Origin: Plantago major
Taxonomy: Eukaryota > Streptophyta > Magnoliopsida > Lamiales > Plantaginaceae
Length of the DNA: 64,000 nt
Direction of reading: 5' to 3'
NCBI GenBank assembly: GCA_026545765.1
Contig: CM048844.1
Location: 55,462,932 to 55,526,931, forward strand
Of the stretch, positions 1-10,554 are shown one piece after another. The position numbers and the translations under genes are program-made. Every line of letters starts with the position of its first letter. Position 1 is the first letter of the stretch. Under the pieces are notes generated by a model that saw nothing but the letters and a program-made list of their open reading frames with translations, had not been told where the DNA came from and ran no database searches.

Positions 1-1545
1 GGATGTAGAGCTAGAGAAATCTTATTTTGATACTTTTTTTTCTTTTTTTTTTTTTTTGGCAAGAAAAGGAGACCCAAACTCCTTAGTATAGAATGAGAAT
101 GATATGTAGCCACCAAACCGTCTAGTATGTCATAGCATAAAGTTATGCCAAGAGTTAATGGTAGAAACTACATCTTGAAGGAGCAGATAGGCTCTAGCTC
201 AAGCAAGCTTGACAACTAGTGTCTGATGTTCCTTCCGGATTCTCTATCTGTACTAAGGGGGAGGGGAAATACCATAAAATCAAGGTGGCTTGAAAAGGCC
301 AATACAAGAGGAGGCCTTCAAGGGAAAGTACACAGTAGACTCACACCAACCTATGCCACATACGAACGATGGCCAAAAAACCTACTCACAAACATTACAC
401 TTTCGCAACAAATCACAAAGTACAACACATGGCTCCAAGGAGTAGAATACAGGTAAAGAAACCTTTACCAATCTGAACCAAAATCTACAAATAATATCTA
501 GCCGCTCCTCCTTCAAAATGGTGCCATTTAGAATCTTCAATAGTGACAGCTGCGTGCTAAGATGTTGAGCAGGCCAAAAGCTAGTAGATAGAACAGGCAA
601 ACACTTACATGCCAAGTGACCTATCATACTAAGAGAGAACCAAAACCTAAATACAAAAACTAAACAACATGTTCTTTTAAATCTAATAAAGCAACATAGA
701 AAAATAAAATACATCTTGTTTTTTATTACAACCATTCTTCTAACCAACCAGACAGACTCACTCCTGGTAATGCAAAAGACACTAACAAGAGGATCACTAA
801 AAGCTAGGAGAAACACACTGCCGTAGAGAGGCAGATCCAAGTGCTTCCAACAGTCTAGAGAAAACCACCTGCAAGTGACAACTTCATGCAACAAAAAAGA
901 GTACCAGGAAGTCTGACTCAGAACAACAACCTTTGGGGTAGTTCCTAAAAGCAAACAAGTAAGAACATCTCTTTGATATAAAGTAATTCCACAAGTAAGC
1001 TCTTTTTTTATACTTCTTTCTTTTTTTGTGGAAGAGAGGATTATACACTTTTTTTTCCTTCTTTTTCTTTATTTTTTATTTTTCCTTTTTTTCCCTTGGA
1101 TGCCATTTTTCAACCCCAACAGCCTTCCTTATTCCTTCCCTTAGACCTTTATTCTGCCAGAGTAGCCAATGTAACCAAAGGGACCACAAATTCCAAAACT
1201 CATAGAAAAATTCAGGGTAATTTATTGAGCAGAGAGAAACATAAGAAAATAGTGATAGAGGGTACACTATTCCATCAAAAGAGAGTAGAGAGTGGGACAA
1301 GTACAAGATAAAAAAGGCTCTAGTCAGTAAGCCTGAAGATAGAGAGTGGAGGGAGGGGGAGTGTAAAGAAATAAGAAGAGGACCTCTAAAAGCAATGAAA
1401 CAAATTTGGAGGTGACAAGAGAGATGAGTAAATAGAAGACATACCTTAGGCTGAGAAGTTTGCTTCCTGTCAGGAGGCCTTTCTTCTGTAAAGATTTGTA
1501 CCTACAAAAAATTAGCTTTCCAACACACAAAAATCAAGAATATCA
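1..1545. other. Unassigned AT-rich flank
   Basis: No recognisable gene is seen here. The stretch has T-rich tracts (about 35-57 and 1003-1090) and short chance reading frames without a domain I recognise. It lies 3' of the RNase H-like fragment on the minus strand, so it may be its 3' flank or the tail of a LINE-type element, but no poly(A) tail or target-site duplication was identified. Confidence 0.4.
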
Positions 1546-2206
1546 TCATTTTGGGATTCTAAAAAAGGGGATGCCAGAAATATCACCATGTAGTGCTCTT
1601 TTCATTTTTACAGAACAATCTGTTAGGTTTGGAAACATGTTGAGATTTTTAACTAAAGCCTCTTCTGCCAAGAGGTCTGCTACCTTATTTCCATCTCTTA
1701 GGATGTGAGAAAACTTCACTTCTTTTCCTTGAGTGATATCATCCAAGATAGTAAGGTAGTTCAACCACTTCCAGTTTACAGCACAGTGATCAGAAACTAG
1801 TACGTTGAAAACACCTAAGGAATCAGTTTCCACCACAATCTTACCATAACCCTTCTCTAAAGCAAGTTTCACCCCTTTAAGGACTGCAACCAGTTCGGCC
1901 TCAAAGACACTCAAGATTCTTTATGTACTTTGAAAAGCAACTAAGAATCTACCTTCAGAATCTCTAATGACTCCTCCAAGACCTACCAAAGCACTCTCAG
2001 GTTTAAGGGCAGCATCAGTGTTGATCTTTATCCACCCAACTTCAGGTTTTGTCCAATAAACAAGAATAAGATCTCTGGGAATAGAGACTTTAAATTGTAT
2101 ACCCCACAATCTAGCAATACTCAAGTCTCCTTTCCATTGATTCTTACTCATATTGGAAGCTAGGTGCCCCATTTTCTGGTGATTCGGAATTTTTGGTATG
2201 ATCCCT
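1546..2206 (-). pseudogene. RNase H-like (RVT_3-type) domain, broken
   Basis: The minus strand encodes a plant-type RNase H fold like those at the C-terminus of non-LTR retrotransposons and in related plant RNase H-like proteins, which cleave RNA in RNA:DNA hybrids. The four acidic positions can be picked out: Asp in KINTDAALK, Glu in SVFEAELVAV, Asp in VETDSLGV and Asp in GNKVADLLAEE. One frame runs through both halves but is cut by a TAA stop at 1918-1920, between the first strand and the Glu-bearing helix, so the gene is dead or the stop is recent. The 5' part is lost at 2206/2207, where the G1 LTR begins. Whether it belonged to a LINE or a host gene cannot be decided here, because no reverse transcriptase is adjacent. 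Confidence 0.75.
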
Positions 2207-2565
2207 TGATGTGCACTCAGAGATTTGGTTTTTCGTTGTAGAACCTGTAATCCCTAAACACAATCAGGATTAAATTTATAAGTCGGAAGTCCTCAAATCA
2301 ACAGTTTATAGCGGAAAGTTAACTTGGGATGTCGTTCTCCACGGACACTTAGCATAGGAACAAGCAAATAACGTTTGTGATTGAATGCAGAAAAGTAAAC
2401 AGATTAATCTCATACAGAATAATTAAATCATAGTTAACCCTAAATTGCTTTGTTTGTAATTCAATGATGGAAAGGCGTAAACATTCCCTACTTCCTAGTA
2501 AAATCCTACGTGATTATCTCTAACAACAGCAGGGCATAATACTATGGTGCTCAAGGCCCAGTCGG

Positions 2566-4134
2566 TGATGTGTCAAATTAAAGTTCTAAATTTGTTTTAA
2601 GCCAAGAGTTAATCCTCAACACTACGAAAACTTGTAGTGTAGTGGAGTTAACCCCGAGGTCGTTCTCGAAGGACTTAACTAAGCTGAGTCTTGTTTACGA
2701 ATAAAAGTAACAATACGAAAAGCAGTAAAAGTTTATTTGCTTCAGCAACGAGATGATGGACTAGAGTAAACAACTACTTGCAACTACTAGAAACCGATTT
2801 GACACTAACGAGATTGAAATATGAATTGGGGAAATTATGGAGTGGTAACGTCAACAAGCTAGCTAGCAGGATACATGTGATTCACGGGATTGACTATGCA
2901 AGTTATCACAGTCTTGAGTTCAAAAACGAATAGCACTAATGAAGGCGTCAGTTTCACTGGGCTACAATCAATTTGACTAACCTACTATCACCGTTTGCAA
3001 CTAACTGTTAGATCAAGCAAGACGAAAGACATTTTGGTTTGCAAGTCTTAAATGCCTAATCTAACAGTGATTTTGTCTAGAAGATCATCAAACGTGATAG
3101 CAGGAATAGTAATTAATCTAAAAGGCACAAGTAGTCGAATCCCGATGCACTTCGAATCACATAAACCCTAGCTAGCATGCATTGAATCAGTCACCACCCC
3201 ATAATAGGGGTGTTTAGCTACTCATGACAAGCTAAAGCATAATCATACTAGCAATAAACATAATCTCAAGCACAAAACAAAGATTCAAGTGGATTGATAC
3301 AATTTTATCCTTCGTTGTCACAAACCCTAGGTAGAAATTGTAGAACGAAAACGAATCGATGCGAAAAGCTATGTAGATAATCTCCCAATCAATGTCAATC
3401 TTCGAATTACAAGATAAACGGTTCAATTACCTTCAATAATAGGTAGGTAATTGCCTTGGAAAGGTTCTAGGTCGAAAAGCAATAAGAAGAGAAGAATAAT
3501 AATGAAGTTCTTGACAATAGAATGATTATGAAAAGTAAAACGTCTGTTTCCAACTAATAGCAAGAAAGAAAAAACGAAGTCTGAATCCGAAAAGGAAAGA
3601 AAACGGGCGAACTGACGATAAAATCGCGACCTGTGCGACGAGTTGGCGCCCGCCAACTTCATACATGGCGCCCGCCATGTATAGAAGTTGGCGGGCACCA
3701 AGATTGACTTGGCGGGCGCCAAGATTCGATCTTTGGCGCCCGCCAACTTAGACTTGGCGCCCGCCAACACACACCGGACAGTGTTGGCGGGCGCCATCTC
3801 CAAACTGGCGTGCGCCATGGCTTCCGACAAATTACGATTTTGCCCTTTTTGTCCTTCTTGCTCGATTTTGCCTTTTAACTCCGATTCTCGGTATTTTGGC
3901 TTCCCTGCTCCACTTCTAGCAACCGTACGAGGCATTGGGACCTCCATATCTTGTAAATGCATATAAAACACACCCTTTTTGCCTTCAATTAACTCGGTTT
4001 AGCTAAATACCTGCAAAATCCACAAGGAACAAAACAAGTAAAAAGACTCTAGGAAAACTACTAAAACTATACTTAAGAATAACAAAAAGTCGGTAAAAAA
4101 AGACCAGATGAGACGATGTAAAACCGACTCATCA
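2566..4134 (-). mobile_element. Solo LTR, gypsy family G2, in G1 LTR
   Basis: It starts TGATGTGTC and ends ACTCATCA. It is flanked by a perfect 5-bp duplication, GTCGG, at 2561-2565 and 4135-4139. The same sequence forms both LTRs of element G2 (39043-40166 and 43556-46531). No internal sequence is present, so it is a solo LTR left by LTR-LTR recombination. Orientation (minus) is inferred from G2. Confidence 0.92.
3643..3820. repeat. GC-rich palindrome array in G2-family LTR
   Basis: About eight copies of a 12-14 bp near-palindromic unit (TGGCGCCCGCCA and its reverse complement TGGCGGGCGCCA) occur in mixed orientation, roughly every 20-30 bp, at about 3643, 3665, 3688, 3709, 3733, 3754, 3783 and 3806. 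Read through, the array gives Ala/Pro-rich pseudo-peptides on both strands, which are not genes. The same array lies at the equivalent place in both G2 LTRs, with different copy number. Confidence 0.85.
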
Positions 4135-4616
4135 GTCGGCACGAGTACCCCTACTTAGTTCAATGAAAGTACTGTGTCACTCAGCAGAACATCACACCAC
4201 AAAGGATGTATAGAGTTGTATAACCACGATTTACATCAAATAACTATTCCATTAACATATCACGGTAGTAAAGAAGTTGCTACTCATAGTAATCTAGAAC
4301 AGAAATCGAAAATCTAAGAAGAAAGGAAGAAGAAGCTTAGTCTCTGATGTCTTCGTGCGGCTGTTTCTAGGGTTTCCTCCTTATGGGTGCCTGACGGCCA
4401 GCGGTTTTGGGGTTTCACTTTCCCGAGGACTGGTTCTCTCTCAGGATAGCTGCTTTGTGAGATGTGTAGAATTATGAGACCCCTGAGGTCTTATTTATAG
4501 GTGAAATCTCGAGCTCAAACCGCCATTCTTCAATAAGGAAGGTTTAGGAAGGCAGGCTCTAGCCTGACAAGCCAGTAGAAACAGCAGAGCAAGTTTAAGC
4601 ACCTCCACTGTGGTCG

Positions 4617-4653
4617 CCTGTGGACCGCAGTGGGCCCTTCTGCGGTCCACAGG
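4617..4653. repeat. Perfect 14-bp inverted repeat in G1 LTR
   Basis: Arms CCTGTGGACCGCAG (4617-4630) and its exact reverse complement (4640-4653) flank a 9-bp loop. A transcript of either strand could form a very stable hairpin. It is a GC-rich island in an otherwise AT-rich LTR, in the same spirit as the palindrome arrays in the other gypsy LTRs here but unrelated in sequence. Confidence 0.85.
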
Positions 4654-5037
4654 GGACCGTAGTCTTCGATTTCTTCAGCTTCGAATCTGTTTTCTTCGTT
4701 CTTCAATTTCGGGCTTCGTAAATTCGTTTCTTCGAAAAGTGGTCTTCTGTAAAGTTGTTCCATCTTCAGTTATCTTCACATCGGTTGGTCGCATAACATG
4801 TTTTGACTCCTTGAACTCCGTGCAATGGTCAATCCGGCGTATTCGCTTCATTGTCCCGATTTAGCACAATTATGCCATTTTGGTGCCTGAAATCGTGCAA
4901 ATCCTCAAAAACGCAATCATGACCTACAGAAAACACGCAAAGTTGGAAATTGAGCATAAAACGATACAAATATTGCATCTAGGGTAAAAAATGAGGGTCT
5001 AAAAGTATGCTATATCGCACATTTCATTGTCACATCA

Positions 5038-5076
5038 CACCCCCAAACCAGTTTCTTGCTCATCCTTGAGCAAGGC
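5038..5076 (-). other. G1 polypurine tract and adjacent hairpin
   Basis: Read on the minus strand, GGTTTGGGGGTG abuts the LTR start TGATGTGAC, as expected for the plus-strand primer of an LTR retrotransposon. Just upstream of it on that strand is an 8-bp perfect hairpin (plus strand CTTGCTCA, TCCT, TGAGCAAG). Related tract-plus-hairpin pairs are seen in G2 at 40167 and 41425. Confidence 0.75.
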
Positions 5077-6685
5077 AAAAATGATAATTAAGAAGTGACC
5101 ATGAAATGAGCAACAAGGAGTGACTAGTTTCAGGGTTTCAAACTCTACTGACTCGCTTAGTTTCAACTCTAACTTCTTGACTCCACAGCAACCAAATAAC
5201 AAGCATCACTCACTACAGCCAGCGATTACAAGTGTAACCCAATGTCCTTATAGGTGTACTTCAAAATCATTACCTCACGGTAACGTTTTGCAATCCTGCC
5301 CACAAAAGTCAAGGCACAAATCAAAGTAGTACTCTGGTTGGCTTGGTAAGTAAAATTGGTAGGATAACATATAGAGGAGTGAAAGGCCAAGTATCATTAA
5401 AAGATAACAAGGTAAAATAAAGGGTAATTCAGGGAGACATATCCTTTCGGACATAGATTTCCTTCCTTCGACGTCGTCTTCTCGTAATGACAAATCTTCA
5501 ACTTCTCTTCTGTCATCATAACTACTCCATCTGTTGCTTCATGCATAGATTACTTGCTCCTTTATTTTTTTTCTTTTTCCTTTTCTTTTGGCATACTATT
5601 TTTTGCAGTCGTTTTACTGACTCATATGCTTTTAGTTGGCCATCATTGGGCTCTTTTAATCTCTACATTTTTTTGGTAGTGTCTGTTTTACTGAATTCCA
5701 CACTTTTATGCATGCTGGTTTGGTATACATGCCATCAACCCTCACGAACATGTAGCTTTTTAGGGCCATACCGGTATGTGGGTAGTATCTATAACATGCC
5801 CAACACGAAAACGGTGATCACAACAAGGACCACAGATCCACTCTGAGACTTTTGTACCTTTGCTTTTTCCAGTACTTTCTTTTCTATTTTTTCTGGAGCA
5901 AAAGCTAGTGATTTTTAGCACCGGTAATAAACAGTAGGTTTAACAAGGTTACCTTTCGATGATGATCATCTTCCACTTTTCCCCCACACCAATTTCTCGA
6001 ACTGGGGTCAGGGTTTTCTTCTCTACTTTCCCCCAAACCAATTCTCCATCATGATCAAAACATGATTCTCCTCCATTCTTTGGAACTTGTTGCTTTGTTT
6101 CTTCGTTCAAGCTCGGCGGTAGGTTGCTGTCACCACTTTAGTAAAGCAAGTATAGGATATATGGTGGAGTTTCATAAGGGCTCAAAAAGGCTTTCAGTGG
6201 GGTTAGCGAAAGGTATAGAAAAGGATTCAAAAAGGTGAGTACCACTAATCATATTCATGCTACAGACAAATAAAGACTTAAGGGTAGCAGTGTTCACACG
6301 GTTGCACACAGGACTTGAATTAGAGTAACAAGTAAACTCATTCATCAAAGTAGAATGGGTCGTATTCGGTCAGAGCATATATTCAACAAGCTGCAAAGTA
6401 GGAAAACAAATCCAAAAACCCTCATCTTAATTACGGCTCACACTCGGTACTCTCCCACAGATCAAAACATTTTTCAACAAGTAAAAGACCTTAGACGTAA
6501 CAGATGAAAACGAAAGTAATACTAAAACAGAAATTAAACTACAAGTTACTGAGTGCGACTATTTAAAGTTATTACAGACCGAGTAATTTAGCAAGTAGCA
6601 ATCAAATTCCTCCCCCAAACCTAGCTAAGAGCAGATAGGAAAACTAGGAAAGTAAAAAAAAAAAAAAAGAAAAGATACTCCCTTC
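5077..6685 (-). other. G1 3' noncoding region
   Basis: No coherent reading frame was found between the Transposase_32-like gene and the polypurine tract. The region holds additional internal polypurine tracts (minus-strand GGTTTGGGGGA type, near 6030 and 6610; a weaker one near 5985) and, at about 5570-5850, a block clearly related to part of G2 (about 40640-40905). Confidence 0.6.
5570..5850 (-). repeat. Noncoding block shared by G1 and G2, copy 1
   Basis: This block aligns by eye with 40640-40905 of G2. Shared landmarks in the same order include TGTCTGTTTTACTGAA, GCTGGTTTGGTATACA, CCATCAACCCTCA, GGGCCA and CCGGTAT, GTGCCCAACACGA or its variant, and CCATAGATCCACTC or its variant. Both copies lie between the coding region and the 3' LTR, and neither contains a long frame. 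Confidence 0.75.
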
Positions 6686-7614
6686 TCAGTGCCGTGCTTC
6701 CATGGAGAAATGAGGATCATATGCTGGTGGAGTGAAGAAATCACCCTGGCTTCCATAGTAGTGGCTCGGTCCTGTGCCAGGTGGTGGATGGAACGGTGGC
6801 TGAGGGTAGCAAGGTGGATAGTTATGTTGAGGGTGGTTCGGATAACTAGCTTCTATGAAGGCTGTTTCCTACTGAGCTTGAAGATAACTCAGGTACGAAT
6901 TCCATTCCCTTATTTGGCAGTTAGCGTACATCTCCTCTTGCTTCCTTATCTCTTCCTGCTGATTGGCATGGCATTGGTCCAAGAAAGCTTGCATATGGCC
7001 TAGATCAATAGCTCATTGCTGCTCGTTCCTCCTTTCCCTTGCTTCCCGAACCGCTTCCCGGTGTGTGGTGAACATACTTTCGACCCTTCTTATAGTGAAT
7101 GATTCGGTAAGAGCCACGTTTCCTGCCCCTTTCATCTCCACTCCTGGCCCATTACATATCCCTGTTATCAAACCTGGAAATGGAAGATTCCTCCCGTGGT
7201 TTCCTTTAAGCGAGAGAATTTCTTCCATGATGATCCGCCCAATATCAACGTAATGTCTTGCCATTATTGAATAGATCAATAATGCCTCCTCTGCGTCAAT
7301 TCCCAATTCGCATTTTCTTGGTTGGAGATTGGTGCTCACAAATTGCACCCAAAACCTGGCATAGTCGTTGAGGGCTGTCTTCGGTATCTCCCTTTGTATG
7401 TTATCTTCCTTTTAATCACTCCTTAAAAGCAGGTGGTGGATCTCATCTTTCACTTCCTCGTAGCTCAAGTCAGAGTGCGGGGGTTCCACAAGATTCAGTT
7501 TCTTATCCTTTTCCGGTATCTCATAGAACTTGTTGATAGTCTAAGGTCCGATTATGAACTCGACTCCCGTTATGGTGATAGGAGGCAGCTCGCTCTCATC
7601 ATTTAGGTTGTCTA
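6686..7614 (-). pseudogene. Transposase_32-like transposon protein, C-terminal part
   Basis: This is the main piece of a gene resembling the 'putative plant transposon protein' family (Transposase_32), a plant retroelement protein of unknown biochemical role. Family-like landmarks are VEFIIGP, INKFYEIP, ARFWVQFVSTNLQP, EEALLIYSIM, YVDIGRIIMEEI and LPFPGLITGIC. A Pro/Tyr-rich tail follows. One frame spans the piece but has four internal stops (7541-7543, 7412-7414, 7013-7015, 6869-6871) and ends with TGA at 6686-6688. The N-terminal parts lie at 39009-39042 and 46532-46791, displaced by elements B and G2. It is a dead copy. The family assignment rests on recalled motifs, not on a search. Confidence 0.7.
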
Positions 7615-8946
7615 TGTTGGTCCAGATAACGACAAAGTAAAAGACTGGGGGGGGGGGGGGGTTGAATAGTCTTTTAAAACTTTTGACGACAAAACAGTTT
7701 CTCAGATATATGTGAAGGTATCTGATACTTAATCTTAGAGAGCGGAAGTCTTTTCAGATAAGTGCATGTGCTTAGCAAGCTATAATGTGTGTAAGTACTG
7801 AGCAAGTAATAAATAACGCAGTAAGTAAATAGCACAAAGCTTTATAGTGGTATCTGAAGGTGGCGTAATCCTTCAACTAATCCACTCGCCCTTTCTCAGG
7901 ACTTGTATCCACTAAGATAAGAAGTTGAGTTTCCCTTACGAAATCCTATCTCTTGATCCCTTTAACACTAGGTTCCCAACCAAGTGTTCCCCCTGAGTTG
8001 TTCCCTGGTTTTCCCAACCAAGTACTTCCTCTACTCGGTAACCTTTGAGCTGTTCCTTAGTTTCCCAAACTAAGTACTTCCTATGCTCAACGCCTGTTGG
8101 TGTTTTGGTTCTGGTAGTTTGTCAGGTGAGCAGGCTCTTAATAACTTCTGCAGTTATGTAGGAGTGCTCTAAAGAATCAAGTTTACTTAATACACTTTTC
8201 AATGTATGGTAACTTGTTCTTTACTTACCCAAGAGAATGAATCTCAGATATAAGTCGTAACTATGTCTTCTGGATCCAACTCTGTCAAAATATGCAATTG
8301 TTGTTAAGGATCAGGACACTTAGAACTTTTGCGCTACTTAGAATTCAAGAGCTTTAGTCGAAACAGTAAGCTAGAGAGTAAGTAGGTAGAAGGCTTGTAT
8401 GCTTGAGTGTAATGTATGAAGTTCTGTGTATTCGGTGTATATTTCAAGTATTCTAAGTGGTGATATTTATAGTTGAAAATCATGCCGTTTGAATTAGTAT
8501 CCGTTAGGCAGAGTGAAATTCAAACTATCGATATCTGAAGTTAGTATGGCATTGAGCTTTGTCTCTTTTAATAGATTTCCTCTTTTGCTCAGACATCTCT
8601 GTCTGCGTAATTAAGCACTGTACTAATTTTTGTCCTGTAGTGTCAACGGAACAATGCAAGCTTTCTGAGGCTTTGCAAGTCCTTTCTCAGTGACCTATAG
8701 TGCTTCAGAAACCTATTGAAACGTTTGTCTCCCAGACACTTAGTTTCTTCAAGGTATCTGAGCCAAGTTATCTGAGGACACATTTTTTCCCTAGTCTTTA
8801 GCAATCTTGTGCAGTCTTCTGATCTTCAACAAATGAGTTCTTCTGCTGGATGCTACCTCCTTGGTCTTCTTCAAAGATATACAAATTACATTGAGAGACC
8901 TAACATCATACACAAGATTTGATAGACTAACATACTCAGTAAGCTC
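7615..8946 (-). repeat. 3' LTR of element B, truncated
   Basis: It begins TGTTGGTCCAGATAAC, like the other LTRs of this family, and carries the 15-base G run at 7647-7661. Similarity to the 5' LTR (37582-39008) stops at about 8946, roughly 100 bp short of the LTR end. The sequence then passes straight into the acidic-repeat part of ORF3, so the LTR end, the polypurine tract and the ORF3 C-terminal domain have been deleted together. Confidence 0.85.
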
Positions 8947-9035
8947 CTCCTCGTCCTCCTTCTGCTTTTCCTTCTTCTTCTCCTTCTCCTTCTCCTTCTT
9001 CTCTGCTGATTCTCCTCCTCCTCCTCCTCCTCCTC
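8947..9035. repeat. CTT/CCT microsatellite in ORF3 of B
   Basis: This triplet-rich tract (CTT and CTC units, then seven CCT-type units at about 9011-9035) encodes Glu/Lys-rich residues on the minus strand. It sits exactly at the deletion junction with the LTR, and equivalent acidic repeats are present at 14719-14780 in A and 52647-52702 in C. Confidence 0.8.
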
Positions 9036-10554
9036 GAGCTCTTGGCAGCTGTTGGAGGTATCTGGGTCTTTGCCCTTGATCTTGTAGTCACAATATGTAG
9101 TTCCTGACTTGGGGTTTTGGTTTGGGCTTCTTCAGAATACATCTTTTCTTTGCCCTTTCCTTGTATTCTCCTTGAACTTCCTCCCCCCTAGTCATTGGAG
9201 ACTGATCAAAATGGCTCAGGAGGTTGGCATAAGAATCTGACAGAGTGTCAAAGTTCTTTTGTAGACAAGTATAAGCTTCAGTAAGTTGCTGCATCTCCTT
9301 TCTGAGATCTTCATTTTGCCTCTCAATTCCAGTTTCCTTGTTTGTCAGTTTGGAAACTTCAGCAACCACTGATTGTATCTTTGTTGATGCCAGGGCAGCA
9401 ATATCATATGCCACCTGCATAGTCTTGCCATCTAAATCTTTTACCATCCCAAGATCTCTATGCTTTAGAACCAATGAAGAGGTTCTTTCTGAGATTAGTT
9501 CAACAAACTTGGTGAAATCTGATGGTACAGATTCAATGACCTCCTTGTCTTGATGTTCTAGTTCCTTTATGAGTTTGAGCATAGTCTTTAATCTATTCTC
9601 ATAATCAGTTGTGTGCACTCTAGGAACTTTTGGAAAGATGGTGGGAGCCAAGATATTCCTCTTGAGATCTGACACAGTAGTTTGATTATCCATAACGGGA
9701 TATGTGGTCAGGTCAGCAGTCTCTTGCTCCTCTTCGTTGCTTTCTTCCTCTTTATCTTCTTCTTCATCATCCTTCCATGTGTCTTCATTGCCTAGTCCTG
9801 CAACCATTTCAGACATGGGTTTCTTGAATTTTCCAGAAGAAGAGGGGGCAAATGCTATCTCAGCATTCTTCTTTTTGATGTCAGCAGCTTCTTCAACAAC
9901 CATTTCTTCAATAAGTGTCTGCACAACATGTTGTAGTTGTTTCTACTCAGCAAGGGCTTCTTCCTCCTTGCGAGACAACTCTTCAATCTTTTTCAGATTG
10001 GCTTCCTTCTCAGCAACCTTGGTTTCCAACTCAAGGCGCAATTTCTCTTCTTCTGCCAACATTTATTTAAGTTGGGCCACCCTTTTCTCAGCTTCCTGAA
10101 GTTTCTGAGTGGTGTCGTTAGCAACATGCCCATCTTCTTCATCTTGTTGCTTTGTTGGAGAAGGGTTAGATGATTCCTGAGGGGATTTAGGAGGAGTATT
10201 GTTCTTCTCATGAAGCTTTTCAGCAACCGAGGCATTGCGTTGTCCAGTGACTCCTCATGCACTAGGTGGGGGTGAATTATCATCCTCATCATCCTTAGGA
10301 TCATCTTTCTTATCAGAAGACTTAGGAGGAGACTTGGGTCTTTCCACATCATTTTCATCCGTCTCCTCGTCAGATAGCAGATCTATCACTTCTTTAATTG
10401 CCACGGGCTTGCTTCCCACTTCCTCTTGTTCAACAGGTGCTGAAGGAATTGTCAGTGGCAGAGTGGGGTTAGAAGCTAGCTGGATCCTTATGTTTCTATC
10501 TACTTTCTGAAAGTCTTCTATGAGGGTTTCTGCAACTACATCTTTGAACAAAAA
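8947..10554 (-). pseudogene. ORF3 of element B, coiled-coil/acidic part
   Basis: This is the distal part of ORF3 of element B. A frame of 278 codons (9088-9924) holds a heptad-rich, probably coiled-coil region (landmarks ILAPTIFPKVP, SVPSDFTKF, KHRDLGMVKD) and acidic tracts. Upstream pieces (9993-10557) carry a Ser/Asp/Glu-rich stretch (SDEETDENDVERP). It aligns in order with C (52800-54240) and more loosely with A (14950-16510). Frameshifts break it. The C-terminal domain seen in A and C is missing because of the deletion at 8946. I see no enzymatic motif, and function is unknown. Confidence 0.7.

Larger units (their letters stand above)
2207..5037 (-). repeat. 3' LTR of gypsy element G1 (interrupted)
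   Basis: The LTR has 7-bp perfect inverted ends (TGATGTG at 2207, CACATCA ending at 5037). A polypurine tract lies directly outside the 5037 end, so this is the 3' LTR of a minus-strand element whose body lies at higher coordinates. It is split by a solo LTR (2566-4134). Without that insertion it is about 1.26 kb. It contains a perfect 14-bp inverted repeat at 4617-4653. The matching 5' LTR is not in the window. Confidence 0.75.

Noticed and set aside
382..954. 190-codon minus-strand frame with hydrophobic residues
   Set aside because: Composition is that of chance translation of AT-rich DNA; no motif, no homologous copy elsewhere in the window.
3423..3971. Ala/Pro/Gly-rich frames on both strands
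   Set aside because: They come from the TGGCGCCCGCCA palindrome array in a solo LTR; the same happens at 45987-46494. No family resemblance and no conservation of frame.
5487..5846. Frame with an apparent hydrophobic N-terminus on the plus strand
   Set aside because: It overlaps the noncoding block shared with G2, where the frame is not conserved; the hydrophobic stretch is a T-rich tract.
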